Shown here: one piece after another, positions 21,576 to 32,267 of the stretch
How positions within the stretch are numbered: position 1 is the stretch's first letter
Layout: each line of letters starts with the position of its first letter
Assembly (NCBI RefSeq): GCF_900103175.1
Contig: NZ_FNLF01000002.1
Location: 3,796,136 to 3,860,135 of the forward strand
Length of the DNA: 64,000 nucleotides
DNA from: Tsukamurella pulmonis
GTDB taxonomy: Bacteria > Actinomycetota > Actinomycetes > Mycobacteriales > Mycobacteriaceae
Direction: 5' to 3'
The notes under the pieces: model-generated
The model's input: the letters and a program-made list of their open reading frames with translations, nothing else
Database searches by the model: none
What the model was told of the DNA's origin: nothing
Translations under genes and position numbers: made by a program

Positions 21576-22538
21576 TCAGTGCAGCTCGGCCGGCAGGCCC
21601 GCGAGCGCGAACAACTCCGCCGGGTCGAGGAAGGCGCAGACGTGGGTGAGAGCGCCGTCGGTGAAGGTCAGCACGTCCAGCTGGAACGGCGACCAGACAT
21701 CGCCGCCGGTGGTGTCGCGCAGGTACATCGCGGCGGCGGGCAGGCCGTTGCAGACCGTCGGGATCATCCGCAGGTCCCCGGCGACCTGCGCGGGGCACTG
21801 GGTCCGGGACAACTCGCCGATGGCCTGCGCCCCGCGGTACCAGCCCGGGATCGGCGGCATCTCCCAGGTGGCGTCGGCGGCGAGGATGCGCACCACCCCG
21901 TCGATGTCGTGCCGCTCGAAGGCGGCGCAGAACTCGCCCCACACCTGCTTCTCGTGCTCGGACAGCTCGGCGGCCTTCCGGCCGTCGCGGGCGGCACCGT
22001 CGCCGATGGAGGCCCGCGCCCGCTGCAGGGCGCTGTTCGCCGACGCGACGGAGGTCTCGAGCGCGGCGGCGGTCTCGGCGGCCGAGAACTGCAGCACGTC
22101 CCGGAGGATCAGGGCTGCCCGCTGCTTCGGCGGGAGGAGTTGCAGCGCCGCGACCATCGCCAGCCCGATGCCCTCCCGCGCGACCGCGGCCTCCCCCGGG
22201 TCGCCGAGCGCGCGATCCGGGAGGGGCTGCAGCCACAGCACCTCGGCCGACGGTGCGACCGGCTCCAGCGGGTTCGACGGCTCGCCGCCGAGCCCGACGG
22301 GCAGCACCCGCCGGGCCGTGGCCGCGGTGAGGCAGACGTTGGTGGCGATGGAGTACATCCACGTCCGCACCGACGACCGGCCCTCGAAGCGGTGGAAGGC
22401 CTTCCACGCCCGCAGGTACGTCTCCTGCACGAGATCCTCCGCGTCGGACGCGGAGCCCGACATGCGGTAGCAGTGCGCGAGCAACTCCCTGCGCAGCGGG
22501 GCGGTGATCTCGTCGAAACCGGCGTCGGCGACGGTCAT
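21576..22538 (-). CDS. ECF sigma factor with C-terminal SnoaL-like domain (SigG-type)
   Basis: 320 residues. Region 2 reads RRELLAHCYRMSGSASDAEDLVQETYLRAWKAF (interrupted here only by the quotation); region 4 is LPPKQRAALILRDVLQFSAAETAAAL. The last roughly 120 residues (WGEFCAAFERHDIDGVVRILAADATWEMPP...) form an NTF2/SnoaL-like domain. Such C-terminal domains replace a classical anti-sigma factor and modulate activity in SigG/SigJ/ECF41-type families. It starts one base after the stop of the VOC gene, so the two are translationally coupled. The SigG link is from remembered resemblance. Confidence 0.9.
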   Translation of the reverse strand: MTVADAGFDEITAPLRRELLAHCYRMSGSASDAEDLVQETYLRAWKAFHRFEGRSSVRTWMYSIATNVCLTAATARRVLPVGLGGEPSNPLEPVAPSAEVLWLQPLPDRALGDPGEAAVAREGIGLAMVAALQLLPPKQRAALILRDVLQFSAAETAAALETSVASANSALQRARASIGDGAARDGRKAAELSEHEKQVWGEFCAAFERHDIDGVVRILAADATWEMPPIPGWYRGAQAIGELSRTQCPAQVAGDLRMIPTVCNGLPAAAMYLRDTTGGDVWSPFQLDVLTFTDGALTHVCAFLDPAELFALAGLPAELH

Positions 22539-22539
22539 G

Positions 22540-22959
22540 TCAGCCCTGCGCGCCCTCGGGCCCGCCGGCGGCCGCCGCCGGATCCATCCACATGATCTCC
22601 CAGCAGTGGCCGTCCGGGTCGTCGAAGGAGCGGCCGTACATGAACCCGTGGTCCTCGGAGCGGCCCTCCTTGCCGCCGGCGGCGACAGCCCGGTTCACGA
22701 TCTCGTCGACCTCCTCGCGGCTCTCGGCGCTGAGCGCGATGAGGGTCTCCTTGACGCCGGGGGCGGCGGTGGTGGCCTCGTGGAAGGTGCCGAAGAAGTC
22801 GGTCGTGAGCAGCATCGCGGCGATGTTCTCGCCCAGTTCCACCGCGATGGCGTTCTCGTCGCTGAACTGCTCGTTGATGGTGTAGCCCACGGCGGTGAAG
22901 AAGTCGCGCGAACGCTGGACATCGGCGATGGGCAGGTTCACGAAGATCATCTTGTGCAT
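22540..22959 (-). CDS. VOC family (glyoxalase/bleomycin resistance fold) protein
   Basis: 139 residues: MIFVNLPIADVQRSRDFFTAVGYT is the first beta-alpha-beta unit and SFDDPDGHCWEIMWMDP the C-terminal metal-side motif with its conserved Glu. Members bind a divalent metal and act on small molecules or toxins, or act as sensors. It sits upstream of, and is coupled to, the ECF sigma gene, with GGAG eight bases before the ATG. The substrate is unknown. A Met3 codons in is an alternative start. Confidence 0.88.
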   Translation of the reverse strand: MHKMIFVNLPIADVQRSRDFFTAVGYTINEQFSDENAIAVELGENIAAMLLTTDFFGTFHEATTAAPGVKETLIALSAESREEVDEIVNRAVAAGGKEGRSEDHGFMYGRSFDDPDGHCWEIMWMDPAAAAGGPEGAQG

Positions 22960-23073
22960 GGCGTCGCTCCTTGGTCCGCGGCATCCGTCTCTCGAATACC
23001 GTCACATGGTGAGACGGCCCGCGTCGCCGGAACTCATCGGTTCCGCCGGAACTTTTTTCCGGCCACCTCGGAG

Positions 23074-25296
<2,223 letters not shown>

Positions 25297-25300
<4 letters not shown>

Positions 25301-25746
25301 TTGACCACCTTCATCGTCATGCGCGAGTCCACGCGGACGATCGCGGGATCACCCATGAGGTTGGTGGTGAGCCACTTCTCGAAGGCCTCGGTATCGGCCA
25401 CGCGCACCCGGATCAGGTAATCGGGCAGGCCGAACATGCGGCGCACCTCGATCACCTCGTCCATCGCGGCGACGCGGGCCTCGAAGGCCTCCACCGACGC
25501 CCGGTCGTTGGCCGTGAGATCGGCGTTGATGAGCACCTCGAAGCCCTTGCCGAGCGCCGCGGGGTCGAGGACGGCGGTGTAGCCGGTGATCACGCCGTCG
25601 GCCTCCAGTCGGCGCACGCGACGCAGGCACGGCGCCGGTGTCAGTCCGACGCGGTGCGCGAGTTCCTGGTTGGTCAGGCGCCCGTCCTTGACCAACTCGT
25701 CCAGAATTGCCCTATCCAACGCATCCACCGCACTATTATTGCGCAC
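25297..25746 (-). CDS. Lrp/AsnC family transcriptional regulator
   Basis: 149 residues: an N-terminal AsnC-type HTH (LDRAILDELVKDGRLTNQELAHRVGLTPAPCLRRVRRLEADGVITGY) and a C-terminal RAM ligand-binding domain (EVLINADLT ... YLIRVRVADTEAFEKW). It heads an operon with the phosphotransferase and decarboxylase genes and is divergent from azlCD. The longest start is GTG at 25746; a GTG at 25728 (VDALDRAIL) matches family starts better. It probably autoregulates and controls azlCD in response to an amino acid. Confidence 0.92.
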
Positions 25747-25760
25747 AGGCCGCCCATCGA

Positions 25761-25772
25761 GCCAATATTGGC
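25761..25772. promoter_or_regulatory. palindrome in the lrp/azlC divergent promoter
   Basis: A perfect 12-base palindrome, GCCAATATTGGC, stands out in an AT-richer pocket midway between the divergent starts. Copies of ATTGCGC flank it on both sides. It is a good candidate Lrp-type operator; the link to this regulator is inference. Confidence 0.5.
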
Positions 25773-25809
25773 AACCCTATTGCGCGGACTTCGAAATAGG
25801 ATTGTGGGC

Positions 25810-26505
25810 GTGAAGGTTCCCTCCCGCATCGCCGTCGTCTGGTTCGGATTGTTCGTCCTCGGACTCGGTTTCGGCGTCGTCGTCATCAGCCACGGTCTCC
25901 CCTGGTGGATGGCGATCATCACCTCGGCGTTCGTGCTGGCCGGTTCCGTCGAGTTCCTGCTCATCGGGATGCTCACCGCGGCAACGCCGCTCGCGGCCAT
26001 CGCCGCGACGACCTTCCTGGTGAACTCGCGCCACCTGTTCTACGGCCTCACCTTTCCGCTGCACGCGGTGCAGGGCCGGCTCGCGAAGACCTACAGCGTG
26101 TTCGCCCTGGTCGACGAGGCCTACGTGCTGGTGACCACGGCACCGTCGGGGACGATGACGGGACGGCGGATCCTGATGACCCAGGCCGGATTACACGCCT
26201 CGTGGGTGTCCGGCTCGCTGTGCGGCGCGCTCGTCGGGGGCGCCTTCCTCGGCGACGTCCCCGGGATCGACTTCGTGTTGACCGCCCTGTTCGTGGTGCT
26301 CGTGATGGACGCCTACAGCGCCGATCGAGACCGCCTCACCGCCGCCCTGGCGGCGGGCGCCGCGGCGGTGGGTGTGATCGTCTCGCCGAGCGCGATGCTG
26401 CTGGTCGCCATGACGACCTTCGCCGGGCTGCTGGTGGTGCGGCACTACGCGGGCCGCCGCCGCGACCCCGCCCCGATCCCGGAGACGGAGACCGTCGATG
26501 CCTGA
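25810..26505 (+). CDS. azlC: AzlC family branched-chain amino acid exporter, large subunit
   Basis: 231 residues and about five to seven membrane segments. The AzlC-type core includes GLPWWMAIITSAFVLAGSVEFL, LVNSRHLFYGLT and FALVDEAYVL. With AzlD it forms a two-subunit exporter for branched-chain or similar amino acids. The GTG at 25810 is used because AGGA lies eight bases upstream; GTG 25804 is also in frame. Its 3' end overlaps azlD by eight bases. Confidence 0.88.
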   Translation: MKVPSRIAVVWFGLFVLGLGFGVVVISHGLPWWMAIITSAFVLAGSVEFLLIGMLTAATPLAAIAATTFLVNSRHLFYGLTFPLHAVQGRLAKTYSVFALVDEAYVLVTTAPSGTMTGRRILMTQAGLHASWVSGSLCGALVGGAFLGDVPGIDFVLTALFVVLVMDAYSADRDRLTAALAAGAAAVGVIVSPSAMLLVAMTTFAGLLVVRHYAGRRRDPAPIPETETVDA

Positions 26506-26824
26506 GACCTCGTACCTGCTCGCCGGCGTGGCCGTCACCGCCGCGGTCACCTTCGGCCTGCGCGTGGCGCCGTTCGGCCTGGCGAGCGTCCTGCGCGGCT
26601 CGCCCCTGCTCGCCGACTTCGGGCGCTGGATGCCCGCCGGGGCCGCGATCGTGCTGGCGGTGTACTGCGTGGCCTCCGTCGATTACGCCGCTCCCGCCCA
26701 CGGCGTTCCGCAGTTGGCGGGCGTCGCCGCCACGGTGCTCGCGCACCTGTGGCGCCGCAACGCCGTGCTCAGCATCATCGCGGGCACCGCCGTGTGCGTC
26801 GCGCTCAGCTCCGCACTGGGCTAG
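26498..26824 (+). CDS. azlD: AzlD family branched-chain amino acid exporter, small subunit
   Basis: 108 residues with four membrane segments: YLLAGVAVTAAVTFGLRVAPF, then GRWMPAGAAIVLAVYCV, and WRRNAVLSIIAGTAVCVAL near the end. It is the partner subunit of AzlC, overlapping it and therefore coupled. Confidence 0.87.
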   Translation: MPETSYLLAGVAVTAAVTFGLRVAPFGLASVLRGSPLLADFGRWMPAGAAIVLAVYCVASVDYAAPAHGVPQLAGVAATVLAHLWRRNAVLSIIAGTAVCVALSSALG

Positions 26825-26839
26825 TGGCACCATGAGCTG

Positions 26840-27583
26840 ATGCGCGAGGAGACCATCACCGCCGGCGGGGTGCGCCTGCGGGTGCAGCACCGCCGCGTTC
26901 CGCAGCCGTCGGGCCCGCCGGTGCTGCTCATCCACGGCATGGCCGCCGATCACCGGACCTGGCGGCGCACCGTCCGGGCGCTGGCCGCCGCCGGGCGCGA
27001 CACCGTGACCTACGACCAGCGCGGGCACGGGCGCAGCGACCACAGCCCCGAGTACCTCCTCGACGAACTCGCCGAGGACGCCGAACAGGTGGCGCGGCAT
27101 GCGGGCCTGGACCGGTTCGACGTCGTCGGGCATTCCCTGGGCGGCCAGGCCGCGCTACGCCTCGCGTGGCGCCTGCCCGACGGTGTCCGTCGCCTCGTCC
27201 TGGAGGAGATGCCGCCGGTCGCGCAGGATTCCGCGCAGGTCGAGGAGACGATGGACCTGCCGCTCACGCCCCGGCGGGTGTGGCTGGGGATCAAGCAGCT
27301 GGTGCAGACGCCGGGCGCGCTCTCGCGGTTCGACGGCACGATGATGGACTCCGTCTCGCCCCAGTTCCAGCCCGACCCGGCATGGTGGGAGCGGCTGGCG
27401 AGCACCCCGCAGGAGACGTTGGTGATCTCCGGCGGCCCGCGCGACTTCCTGCGGCCCGAGTACCTGAGGCTGGTCGCGGACGCCCTACCCCACGGCGAGT
27501 ACGCCGAGCTGCGCGGCGGACACACCGTTCACCGCGAGGCGTCGGCCGAGTTCGCGCGCGCCGTGCTGGGCTTCCTCCCCTAG
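26840..27583 (+). CDS. alpha/beta hydrolase
   Basis: 247 residues of alpha/beta-hydrolase fold. It has the oxyanion region LLIHGMAADHRTW, strand-turn YDQRGHGRSD, the nucleophile elbow VGHSLGGQAAL (Ser), and a C-terminal His in LRGGHTVHREA. The substrate is not predictable. It follows azlD by 15 bases and may be co-transcribed. Confidence 0.9.
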   Translation: MREETITAGGVRLRVQHRRVPQPSGPPVLLIHGMAADHRTWRRTVRALAAAGRDTVTYDQRGHGRSDHSPEYLLDELAEDAEQVARHAGLDRFDVVGHSLGGQAALRLAWRLPDGVRRLVLEEMPPVAQDSAQVEETMDLPLTPRRVWLGIKQLVQTPGALSRFDGTMMDSVSPQFQPDPAWWERLASTPQETLVISGGPRDFLRPEYLRLVADALPHGEYAELRGGHTVHREASAEFARAVLGFLP

Positions 27584-27664
27584 CCGGCGCGGGTGCCGGG
27601 GTGCGACTCCCCTTCCGCCGACGGGCACGATCTCCGACCTTCGAGAACCCGGCCGGCAGAACGA

Positions 27665-27699
27665 CGAAGCCCGCCCCACCGGCGGCGGGACGGGCTTCG
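27665..27699. terminator. hairpin between convergent genes
   Basis: Nine-base arms (CGAAGCCCG / CGGGCTTCG) with further GC pairing inside lie between the hydrolase and the convergent membrane-protein gene. It is probably a bidirectional terminator, without a T-tract. Confidence 0.6.
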
Positions 27700-27714
27700 C
27701 GCTGCCACGAGGTA

Positions 27715-28704
27715 CTACGGGGTGAGCGGAGCCACCTCGCCGCCCGAGAGGCGACGCCAGGTGTACACGATGACCAGCAGCGCGATCGGCAGCGTGATGA
27801 TGGCGCAGATGCCCATGATCAGCGACGTGAGGATCCACACCAGCAGCGAGTTGCCCACGTTGTTCTTCGCGGTCTCGAAGCTGGCACGCAGCGCATCTCC
27901 GAGGCCGAGGCCGCGGTCGACGGTGGCCACGAGGGTGAACATCAGCAGCCACGCGGCCACCAGGCCGGGGAGGATGCAGAGGAACGTGCCGACGGTCACG
28001 GCGAGGGTGACCACCAGCGCGGCGAGCAGCGCGGAGCCCGTGTTGCGCGGCTTGAAGAACGAGCCGAGCGTGACCTGCTTGCCGTCGGCCAGATCGATCA
28101 GGCCCGAGAGCAGCGCCGTGTGGATCAGGTACTGCACGATGCCGACGAGGAGACCGAAGAGCAGGGAGACGCCCAGGGTCGCGGCGAACGAGACGTCGCC
28201 TTCGTACTGCTGCGTGTCCGCGTTGTAGGTGAGGTCGCCGGAGGCGAGCACCCCGCCGAGGAGCAGGCCGTAGGCGAGGCCGATCACGACGTAGAGGATC
28301 ACGCCGTAGATGAGGCCCGCGACCAGCACCGATCCGACGTTCTTGCTGAACTTGTTCCACGCCCACGAGAACGCGTCGCCGATGTTGAACGGCGCCGGTC
28401 CGCCGAACTGCGGTGCGCCGTAGCCGCCGCCGGGAGGCGGCGGGAAACCACCCTGCGGCGGGGGCGGGAAGCCCTGGCCGTAGCCGCCCTGCGGCGGCGG
28501 GAAACCACCGGCGGGCGGGGGCGGGTAGCCACCCTGCCCGTACCCCGGCTGCTGCGGCGGCTGCTGCGGGTAACCGCCCTGCCCGTATCCCGGCTGCGGC
28601 GACTGCTGCGGGTAGCCGCCCTGCTGGTACCCGCCGTGCTGCGGATCCTGCTGGGGCGGAATGCCGCCCGGGTAGTCCCCGGGATTGATGGGCGGCTGCG
28701 TCAT
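27715..28704 (-). CDS. Pro/Gly/Tyr-rich N-terminus with polytopic membrane domain (paralog 1)
   Basis: 329 residues. About 110 N-terminal residues are repeats of the type QGGYPQQ / GYGQGGYPPPP, a low-complexity cytoplasmic tail. Six membrane segments follow from FNIGDAFSWAWNKFSKNVGSVL onward. GGPAPFNIGDAFSWAW and LIDLADGKQVTLGSFFKPRN are also found, in slightly changed form, in the next gene upstream, so the two are tandem duplicates. Function is unknown. A GGAGGAG Shine-Dalgarno precedes the ATG. Confidence 0.85.
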   Translation of the reverse strand: MTQPPINPGDYPGGIPPQQDPQHGGYQQGGYPQQSPQPGYGQGGYPQQPPQQPGYGQGGYPPPPAGGFPPPQGGYGQGFPPPPQGGFPPPPGGGYGAPQFGGPAPFNIGDAFSWAWNKFSKNVGSVLVAGLIYGVILYVVIGLAYGLLLGGVLASGDLTYNADTQQYEGDVSFAATLGVSLLFGLLVGIVQYLIHTALLSGLIDLADGKQVTLGSFFKPRNTGSALLAALVVTLAVTVGTFLCILPGLVAAWLLMFTLVATVDRGLGLGDALRASFETAKNNVGNSLLVWILTSLIMGICAIITLPIALLVIVYTWRRLSGGEVAPLTP

Positions 28705-28787
28705 TCTTCTCCTCCAGTGGTGTGACGATTCACTGCCGGAAACCTATCAACTGGGCAGCCGCGCCACCAGATTCCCCACCGACGAGA

Positions 28788-28820
28788 ACGGCCCGCCCCA
28801 CATGATGTGAGGCGGGCCGT
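28788..28820 (-). terminator. hairpin downstream of paralog 2
   Basis: Ten-base arms ACGGCCCGCC / GGCGGGCCGT enclose a second small inverted repeat (CACAT/ATGTG), giving a long stem just after the stop of the 28831-29817 gene. It likely terminates that gene before paralog 1. Confidence 0.65.
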
Positions 28821-28830
28821 CGGTTCGGAC

Positions 28831-29817
28831 CTACGGTGTCGGCGGGACGACCGTGCCGCCCGAGATCAGGCGGTACGCGTTCACCAGGAGCAGACCCGCG
28901 ACCGGCGCCGCGACCAACAGGCCCACGCCGCACAGGATTCCGCCCGCGATCATCATCAGCCCGGCGATCACGTACGCCAGGATCAGGTTGCCCGGGTCCT
29001 TCTGCACCAAGCCGAAAGCGCCCTTGAAGCCGTCGATCGCGGACACGCCACGGTCGACGACGCCGAGCAGCGCGAAGACGGCGATGAAACTGACGACGAT
29101 CCCCAGGATGCCGCCGACGTAGGGGATGAAGCTCAGGAGCGCGATCACGGCGGCGGTGATCACCGCCACCACCGCGACCTGACCCACGTTGCGGGGCTTG
29201 AAGAACGAGCCGAAGCCCACCGGCTTGCCGTCGGCGATGTCGAGCAGCCCGGAGAAGTAGGCGGCGTACGCGATGTAGCCGACGATCCCCAGGACGAGCG
29301 TGAACAAGGCACCGCCGACAGTGCCCGTGGAGACGTACACCGAGTAGCTGCCGTCGTCGTCCGATGTGCCGAACAGCGCTCCGTAGACGAGGAACAGCAC
29401 GGTGGAGATCACGCCCAGCAGAAGCGCGAGGGCGAGCAGGGAGAAGATCAGGCTCGCCGCGTTCTTCGTGTACTTGTTCCAGGCCCACGAGACGGCGTCG
29501 CCGAGGTTGAACCGCTGCGGTACGCCGTACTGCGGAATGCCGTAGCCGGCCGGACCCTGCGGGTACTCACCGGGCGGTGGGAAGCCCTGCCCGGGCTGCG
29601 GCTGGTAGCCCTGGCCGGGCTGCGGCTGGTAGCCCGGGCCGGGCTGCGGGGGCGGGAAACCACCGGGAGGCGGAGGCGGGTAGCCGCCCTGCCCGTACCC
29701 GGGCTGCTGCGGCTGCTCCGGGTGGCCGCCCTGCTGGTATCCGCCCTGCTGCGGATCCTGGGGGTTCTGCGGATAGCCGCCCTGGTCGTCGCCAGGGTAG
29801 TTCGGCGGCTGCGTCAT
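28831..29817 (-). CDS. Pro/Gly/Tyr-rich N-terminus with polytopic membrane domain (paralog 2)
   Basis: 328 residues with the same architecture as the neighbour: QQGGYQQGG / GYQPQPGQ repeats for about 105 residues, then six membrane segments beginning FNLGDAVSWAWNKYTKNAASL. GLLDIADGKPVGFGSFFKPRNVGQ matches the paralog. The ATG at 29817 (MTQPPNYPG) has GGAGGAG six bases upstream and mirrors the paralog start, so I use it rather than the slightly longer frame. Such tails often mediate self-association; here that is speculation. Confidence 0.85.
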   Translation of the reverse strand: MTQPPNYPGDDQGGYPQNPQDPQQGGYQQGGHPEQPQQPGYGQGGYPPPPPGGFPPPQPGPGYQPQPGQGYQPQPGQGFPPPGEYPQGPAGYGIPQYGVPQRFNLGDAVSWAWNKYTKNAASLIFSLLALALLLGVISTVLFLVYGALFGTSDDDGSYSVYVSTGTVGGALFTLVLGIVGYIAYAAYFSGLLDIADGKPVGFGSFFKPRNVGQVAVVAVITAAVIALLSFIPYVGGILGIVVSFIAVFALLGVVDRGVSAIDGFKGAFGLVQKDPGNLILAYVIAGLMMIAGGILCGVGLLVAAPVAGLLLVNAYRLISGGTVVPPTP

Positions 29818-29889
29818 GGTCTCCTCCATCACTCATGAACGATCCCGGCAAACCTACCAACCGCAGGTGATGTGCACCACAGGAGTCAC

Positions 29890-30678
29890 TCAGGCTTCGT
29901 CGGAGCGGCGCTTGGCCGCCTGTTTCGCCTCGCGTTTGGCCTTCCGGAGGGCGAATTCCTCCTGCTCGAGCCGCAGCGCCTCGTCGGGCGGTGGAGCGCC
30001 GCCGCCGAGCCGGGCCGGAACCCAATCCTCTCCCGCGGGAGCGGGGAAACCGCGCTGCGCGCTCTTGAGGGCCTCCCCCATCGCGGTCCGCAGGCGGGCG
30101 GTCAGGGCCGCGGGGTCGTCACCGTCGGGCCGGATCGCCGGACCCGCCTGCACGACGACGGGGAAGCGGTGGCGGCCGGCGCGCCGCTGCGTGCCCTTGG
30201 ACCAGATGCGCTGCGTCCCCCACACGATGAGCGGAACGATGGGCACGTCCGCCTCGATGGACATCCGCGCGGCTCCGGACTTGAACTCCTTCAGCTCGAA
30301 GCTGCGGCTGATGGTGGCCTCGGGGTAGACGATCACGGCCTCGCCTGCCTCGAGCGCGGTCACCGCCTCGTGATAGCTCTCGGCGCCGTGCTCGCGGTCG
30401 ACGCCGATGGCGCCGCAGTGCTTGATGAGGAAGGCCATGACGCGGATCTTCTTGAGTTCGGCCTTGAGCATGTAGCGGGGCCAGCGCCCCGCGCGGCGGG
30501 CGGCGAGGCCCGCCTCGAGGAAGTCGACGTAGCTGGTGTGGTTCACCGCGAGCAGGACGCCGCCCTCGGCCGGGATGTTCTCCAGCCCGCGGTAGTCCAC
30601 GCGCACGCCCTGCGCGCCGAGGATTCCCTTCGCCAGGACCTGGACCACTTCGTAGACGGGTTCGCGCCGCGCCATCAC
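29890..30678 (-). CDS. 1-acyl-sn-glycerol-3-phosphate acyltransferase family protein
   Basis: 262 residues of the PlsC superfamily: the catalytic NHTSYVD (HX4D) near residue 66, substrate motif YPEATISRSFELKEFKSGAARM in place of the usual EGTRS, and VPIVPLIVWG. It acylates lysophosphatidate or a related glycolipid at the inner membrane. The C-terminal roughly 40 residues form a highly charged Lys/Arg/Glu helix. There is no close operon partner. Confidence 0.88.
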   Translation of the reverse strand: MMARREPVYEVVQVLAKGILGAQGVRVDYRGLENIPAEGGVLLAVNHTSYVDFLEAGLAARRAGRWPRYMLKAELKKIRVMAFLIKHCGAIGVDREHGAESYHEAVTALEAGEAVIVYPEATISRSFELKEFKSGAARMSIEADVPIVPLIVWGTQRIWSKGTQRRAGRHRFPVVVQAGPAIRPDGDDPAALTARLRTAMGEALKSAQRGFPAPAGEDWVPARLGGGAPPPDEALRLEQEEFALRKAKREAKQAAKRRSDEA

Positions 30679-30733
30679 ACCCCCTGTGCTCGATTCGTGA
30701 GCCGAGGATACGACGACGCGGCGCGGGCCGGGA

Positions 30734-31375
30734 TCAGTACGCGACCGAGAACCGCTCCCGCTCGTGCGCAGGGGTGAGGATCTCGTCGACGAACGCGGTG
30801 GCGTAGTCGGCGCCGGAGATCTCCGAGTTCCCGTCGGCGTCGGTGAGCAGCAGATCGCCGCTCGTGCGGAAGGTGCCGCGCTTCTCGCCGGGGTTGAAGG
30901 AGCCGTAGCTCGCGGCGGGGCTCAGGTAGAACCAGTCGACGTCCTCGACGGTGCGCAGGTAGTCCAGCGCGCGGTCGTGCTCCTGGGCGATGGGCTTGAC
31001 CGCGTCGGGGAACGAGGGGGTGTCGACCAGCTTGGGGCCGCCCTCGGCGACCAGGAGGCTACCGGCGCCGCCGACGACGCCGAGGCGGGCGCCGGTGGCA
31101 CGGGCCGCGGCGACCAGCGCCTCGACGGCGGTGCGCAGCTCGGTGCCCTCGCCCGACGGTGCCGCGGTCGGCAGGGCGGAGACGATGACGGCAGCGCCCT
31201 CGACGGCGCGGGCGACGAAGGCCGCGTCGGTCACGTCGCCGGCCTCGGCGGTCGCGCCGGCGGGAACCTTCGCGACGTCGCGGGCGACGCCCACGACCTC
31301 GATGCCGCGGTTCAGCGCCTCCGTGGTGATGTGGCCGCCCGAGTAGCCGGACGCGCCGAAGACGGTGATCCTCAC
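30734..31375 (-). CDS. NAD(P)H-binding SDR-like protein
   Basis: 213 residues with an N-terminal Rossmann motif MRITVFGASGYSGGHIT (GxxGxxG) and the extended/atypical SDR pattern of NAD(P)H-binding family members (VVGVARDVAKV, DVDWFYLSPAASYG). It overlaps the DoxX gene by four bases and follows it. The redox substrate is unknown. This gene pair under an HxlR regulator resembles quinone or aldehyde stress modules. Confidence 0.87.
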   Translation of the reverse strand: MRITVFGASGYSGGHITTEALNRGIEVVGVARDVAKVPAGATAEAGDVTDAAFVARAVEGAAVIVSALPTAAPSGEGTELRTAVEALVAAARATGARLGVVGGAGSLLVAEGGPKLVDTPSFPDAVKPIAQEHDRALDYLRTVEDVDWFYLSPAASYGSFNPGEKRGTFRTSGDLLLTDADGNSEISGADYATAFVDEILTPAHERERFSVAY

Positions 31376-31803
31376 TTGGCCGCCTCCGCCCGCTTCTTGA
31401 GCACCAGCGCGTCGACGCCGAGCGAGGTCTGCGGGACCGCGGCCACGGCGAGCAGGCCGGCGATCAGCACCAGCGGCAGCTCGATGCCGCCGTCCATGGC
31501 GAAGAAGCCCTTGTCGAGGTGCACGGTGAAGATGGCGCCGAGCATGTCGATGATCAGCACGATCGCAACGAGCGGCACGGCGAAGCCGACGATGAGCAGC
31601 GCGCCGCCGAGCAGCTCGGCGAGGCCGGCGAACCAGGCGGACAGGGTCGGAGCCGGGACGCCCATCCCCTCGAAGCCGGTGGCGGTGGCGCTCAGGCCGT
31701 TGGTGACGACCTTCTGCCAGCCGTGGGCGAAGAAGACCACGCCGAGGATGACCCGCGCGAGCGTGAGAAGGGTGAACTGGGTGGTGACCAGTCTCTTGAC
31801 CAT
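31372..31803 (-). CDS. DoxX family membrane protein
   Basis: 143 residues with four membrane segments and the DoxX pattern LARVILGVVFFAHGWQKV, FAGLAELLGGALLIVGF and LAVAAVPQ. Members are linked to redox or thiol stress. It starts just downstream of the divergent region shared with the HxlR gene and is translationally coupled to the NAD(P)-binding gene. Confidence 0.87.
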   Translation of the reverse strand: MVKRLVTTQFTLLTLARVILGVVFFAHGWQKVVTNGLSATATGFEGMGVPAPTLSAWFAGLAELLGGALLIVGFAVPLVAIVLIIDMLGAIFTVHLDKGFFAMDGGIELPLVLIAGLLAVAAVPQTSLGVDALVLKKRAEAAK

Positions 31804-31820
31804 GAGAACTCCTAAGATGG

Positions 31821-31832
31821 TTGAAGCTTCAA
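31821..31832. promoter_or_regulatory. palindromic operator candidate upstream of doxX
   Basis: A perfect 12-base palindrome TTGAAGCTTCAA lies about 18 bases upstream of the DoxX start, in the 99-base divergent gap facing the HxlR gene. HxlR regulators bind dyad sites in such gaps, so this is the likeliest binding site; no binding data are available. Confidence 0.5.
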
Positions 31833-31902
31833 GCTTTGGCGGTTACCATAGAAGCACAGACGATTCGTAAGCGCAATACTTCCGTACGTGTAAGGTTTCG
31901 AC

Positions 31903-32241
31903 ATGGCCGATTTCGACGTCTTCGCGAAGGACTGCCCCTCGCGCGATGTCTTCGCACACGTCACCGGGCGCTGGGGCGCCCTCGTGCTCGGGCGATTGAA
32001 CACAGAGCCGCAGCGCTTCGGAGAGATCCGGCGCCAGGTGGAGGGCATCAGCGACCGCATGCTCACCCAGACGCTGCGCACCCTCGTCGACGACGGGCTG
32101 GTCGCCCGCTACTCCGCAGGCACCAATCCCCCGCACACCGAGTACCGGCTCACCCCCACGGGCGTCGGCATCGCCGAGGCGGTCCTGCGCCTGGCCGACG
32201 CGGTGCAGGCCGCGATGCCAACGGTCGCCGCCGGCGCCTGA
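31903..32241 (+). CDS. HxlR family winged-helix transcriptional regulator
   Basis: 112 residues: CPSRDVFAHVTGRWGALVLGRL, RFGEIRRQVEGISDRMLTQTLRTLVDDGLV and YRLTPTGVGIAEAV define the MarR-like HxlR fold. The single Cys (Cys11) near the N-terminus sits where redox-sensing HxlR proteins such as YodB and HypR carry theirs. It is divergent from the doxX operon, which it probably represses. Confidence 0.92.
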   Translation: MADFDVFAKDCPSRDVFAHVTGRWGALVLGRLNTEPQRFGEIRRQVEGISDRMLTQTLRTLVDDGLVARYSAGTNPPHTEYRLTPTGVGIAEAVLRLADAVQAAMPTVAAGA

Positions 32242-32267
32242 CGACGCCGGCGGGGCAGCCCACGGCG

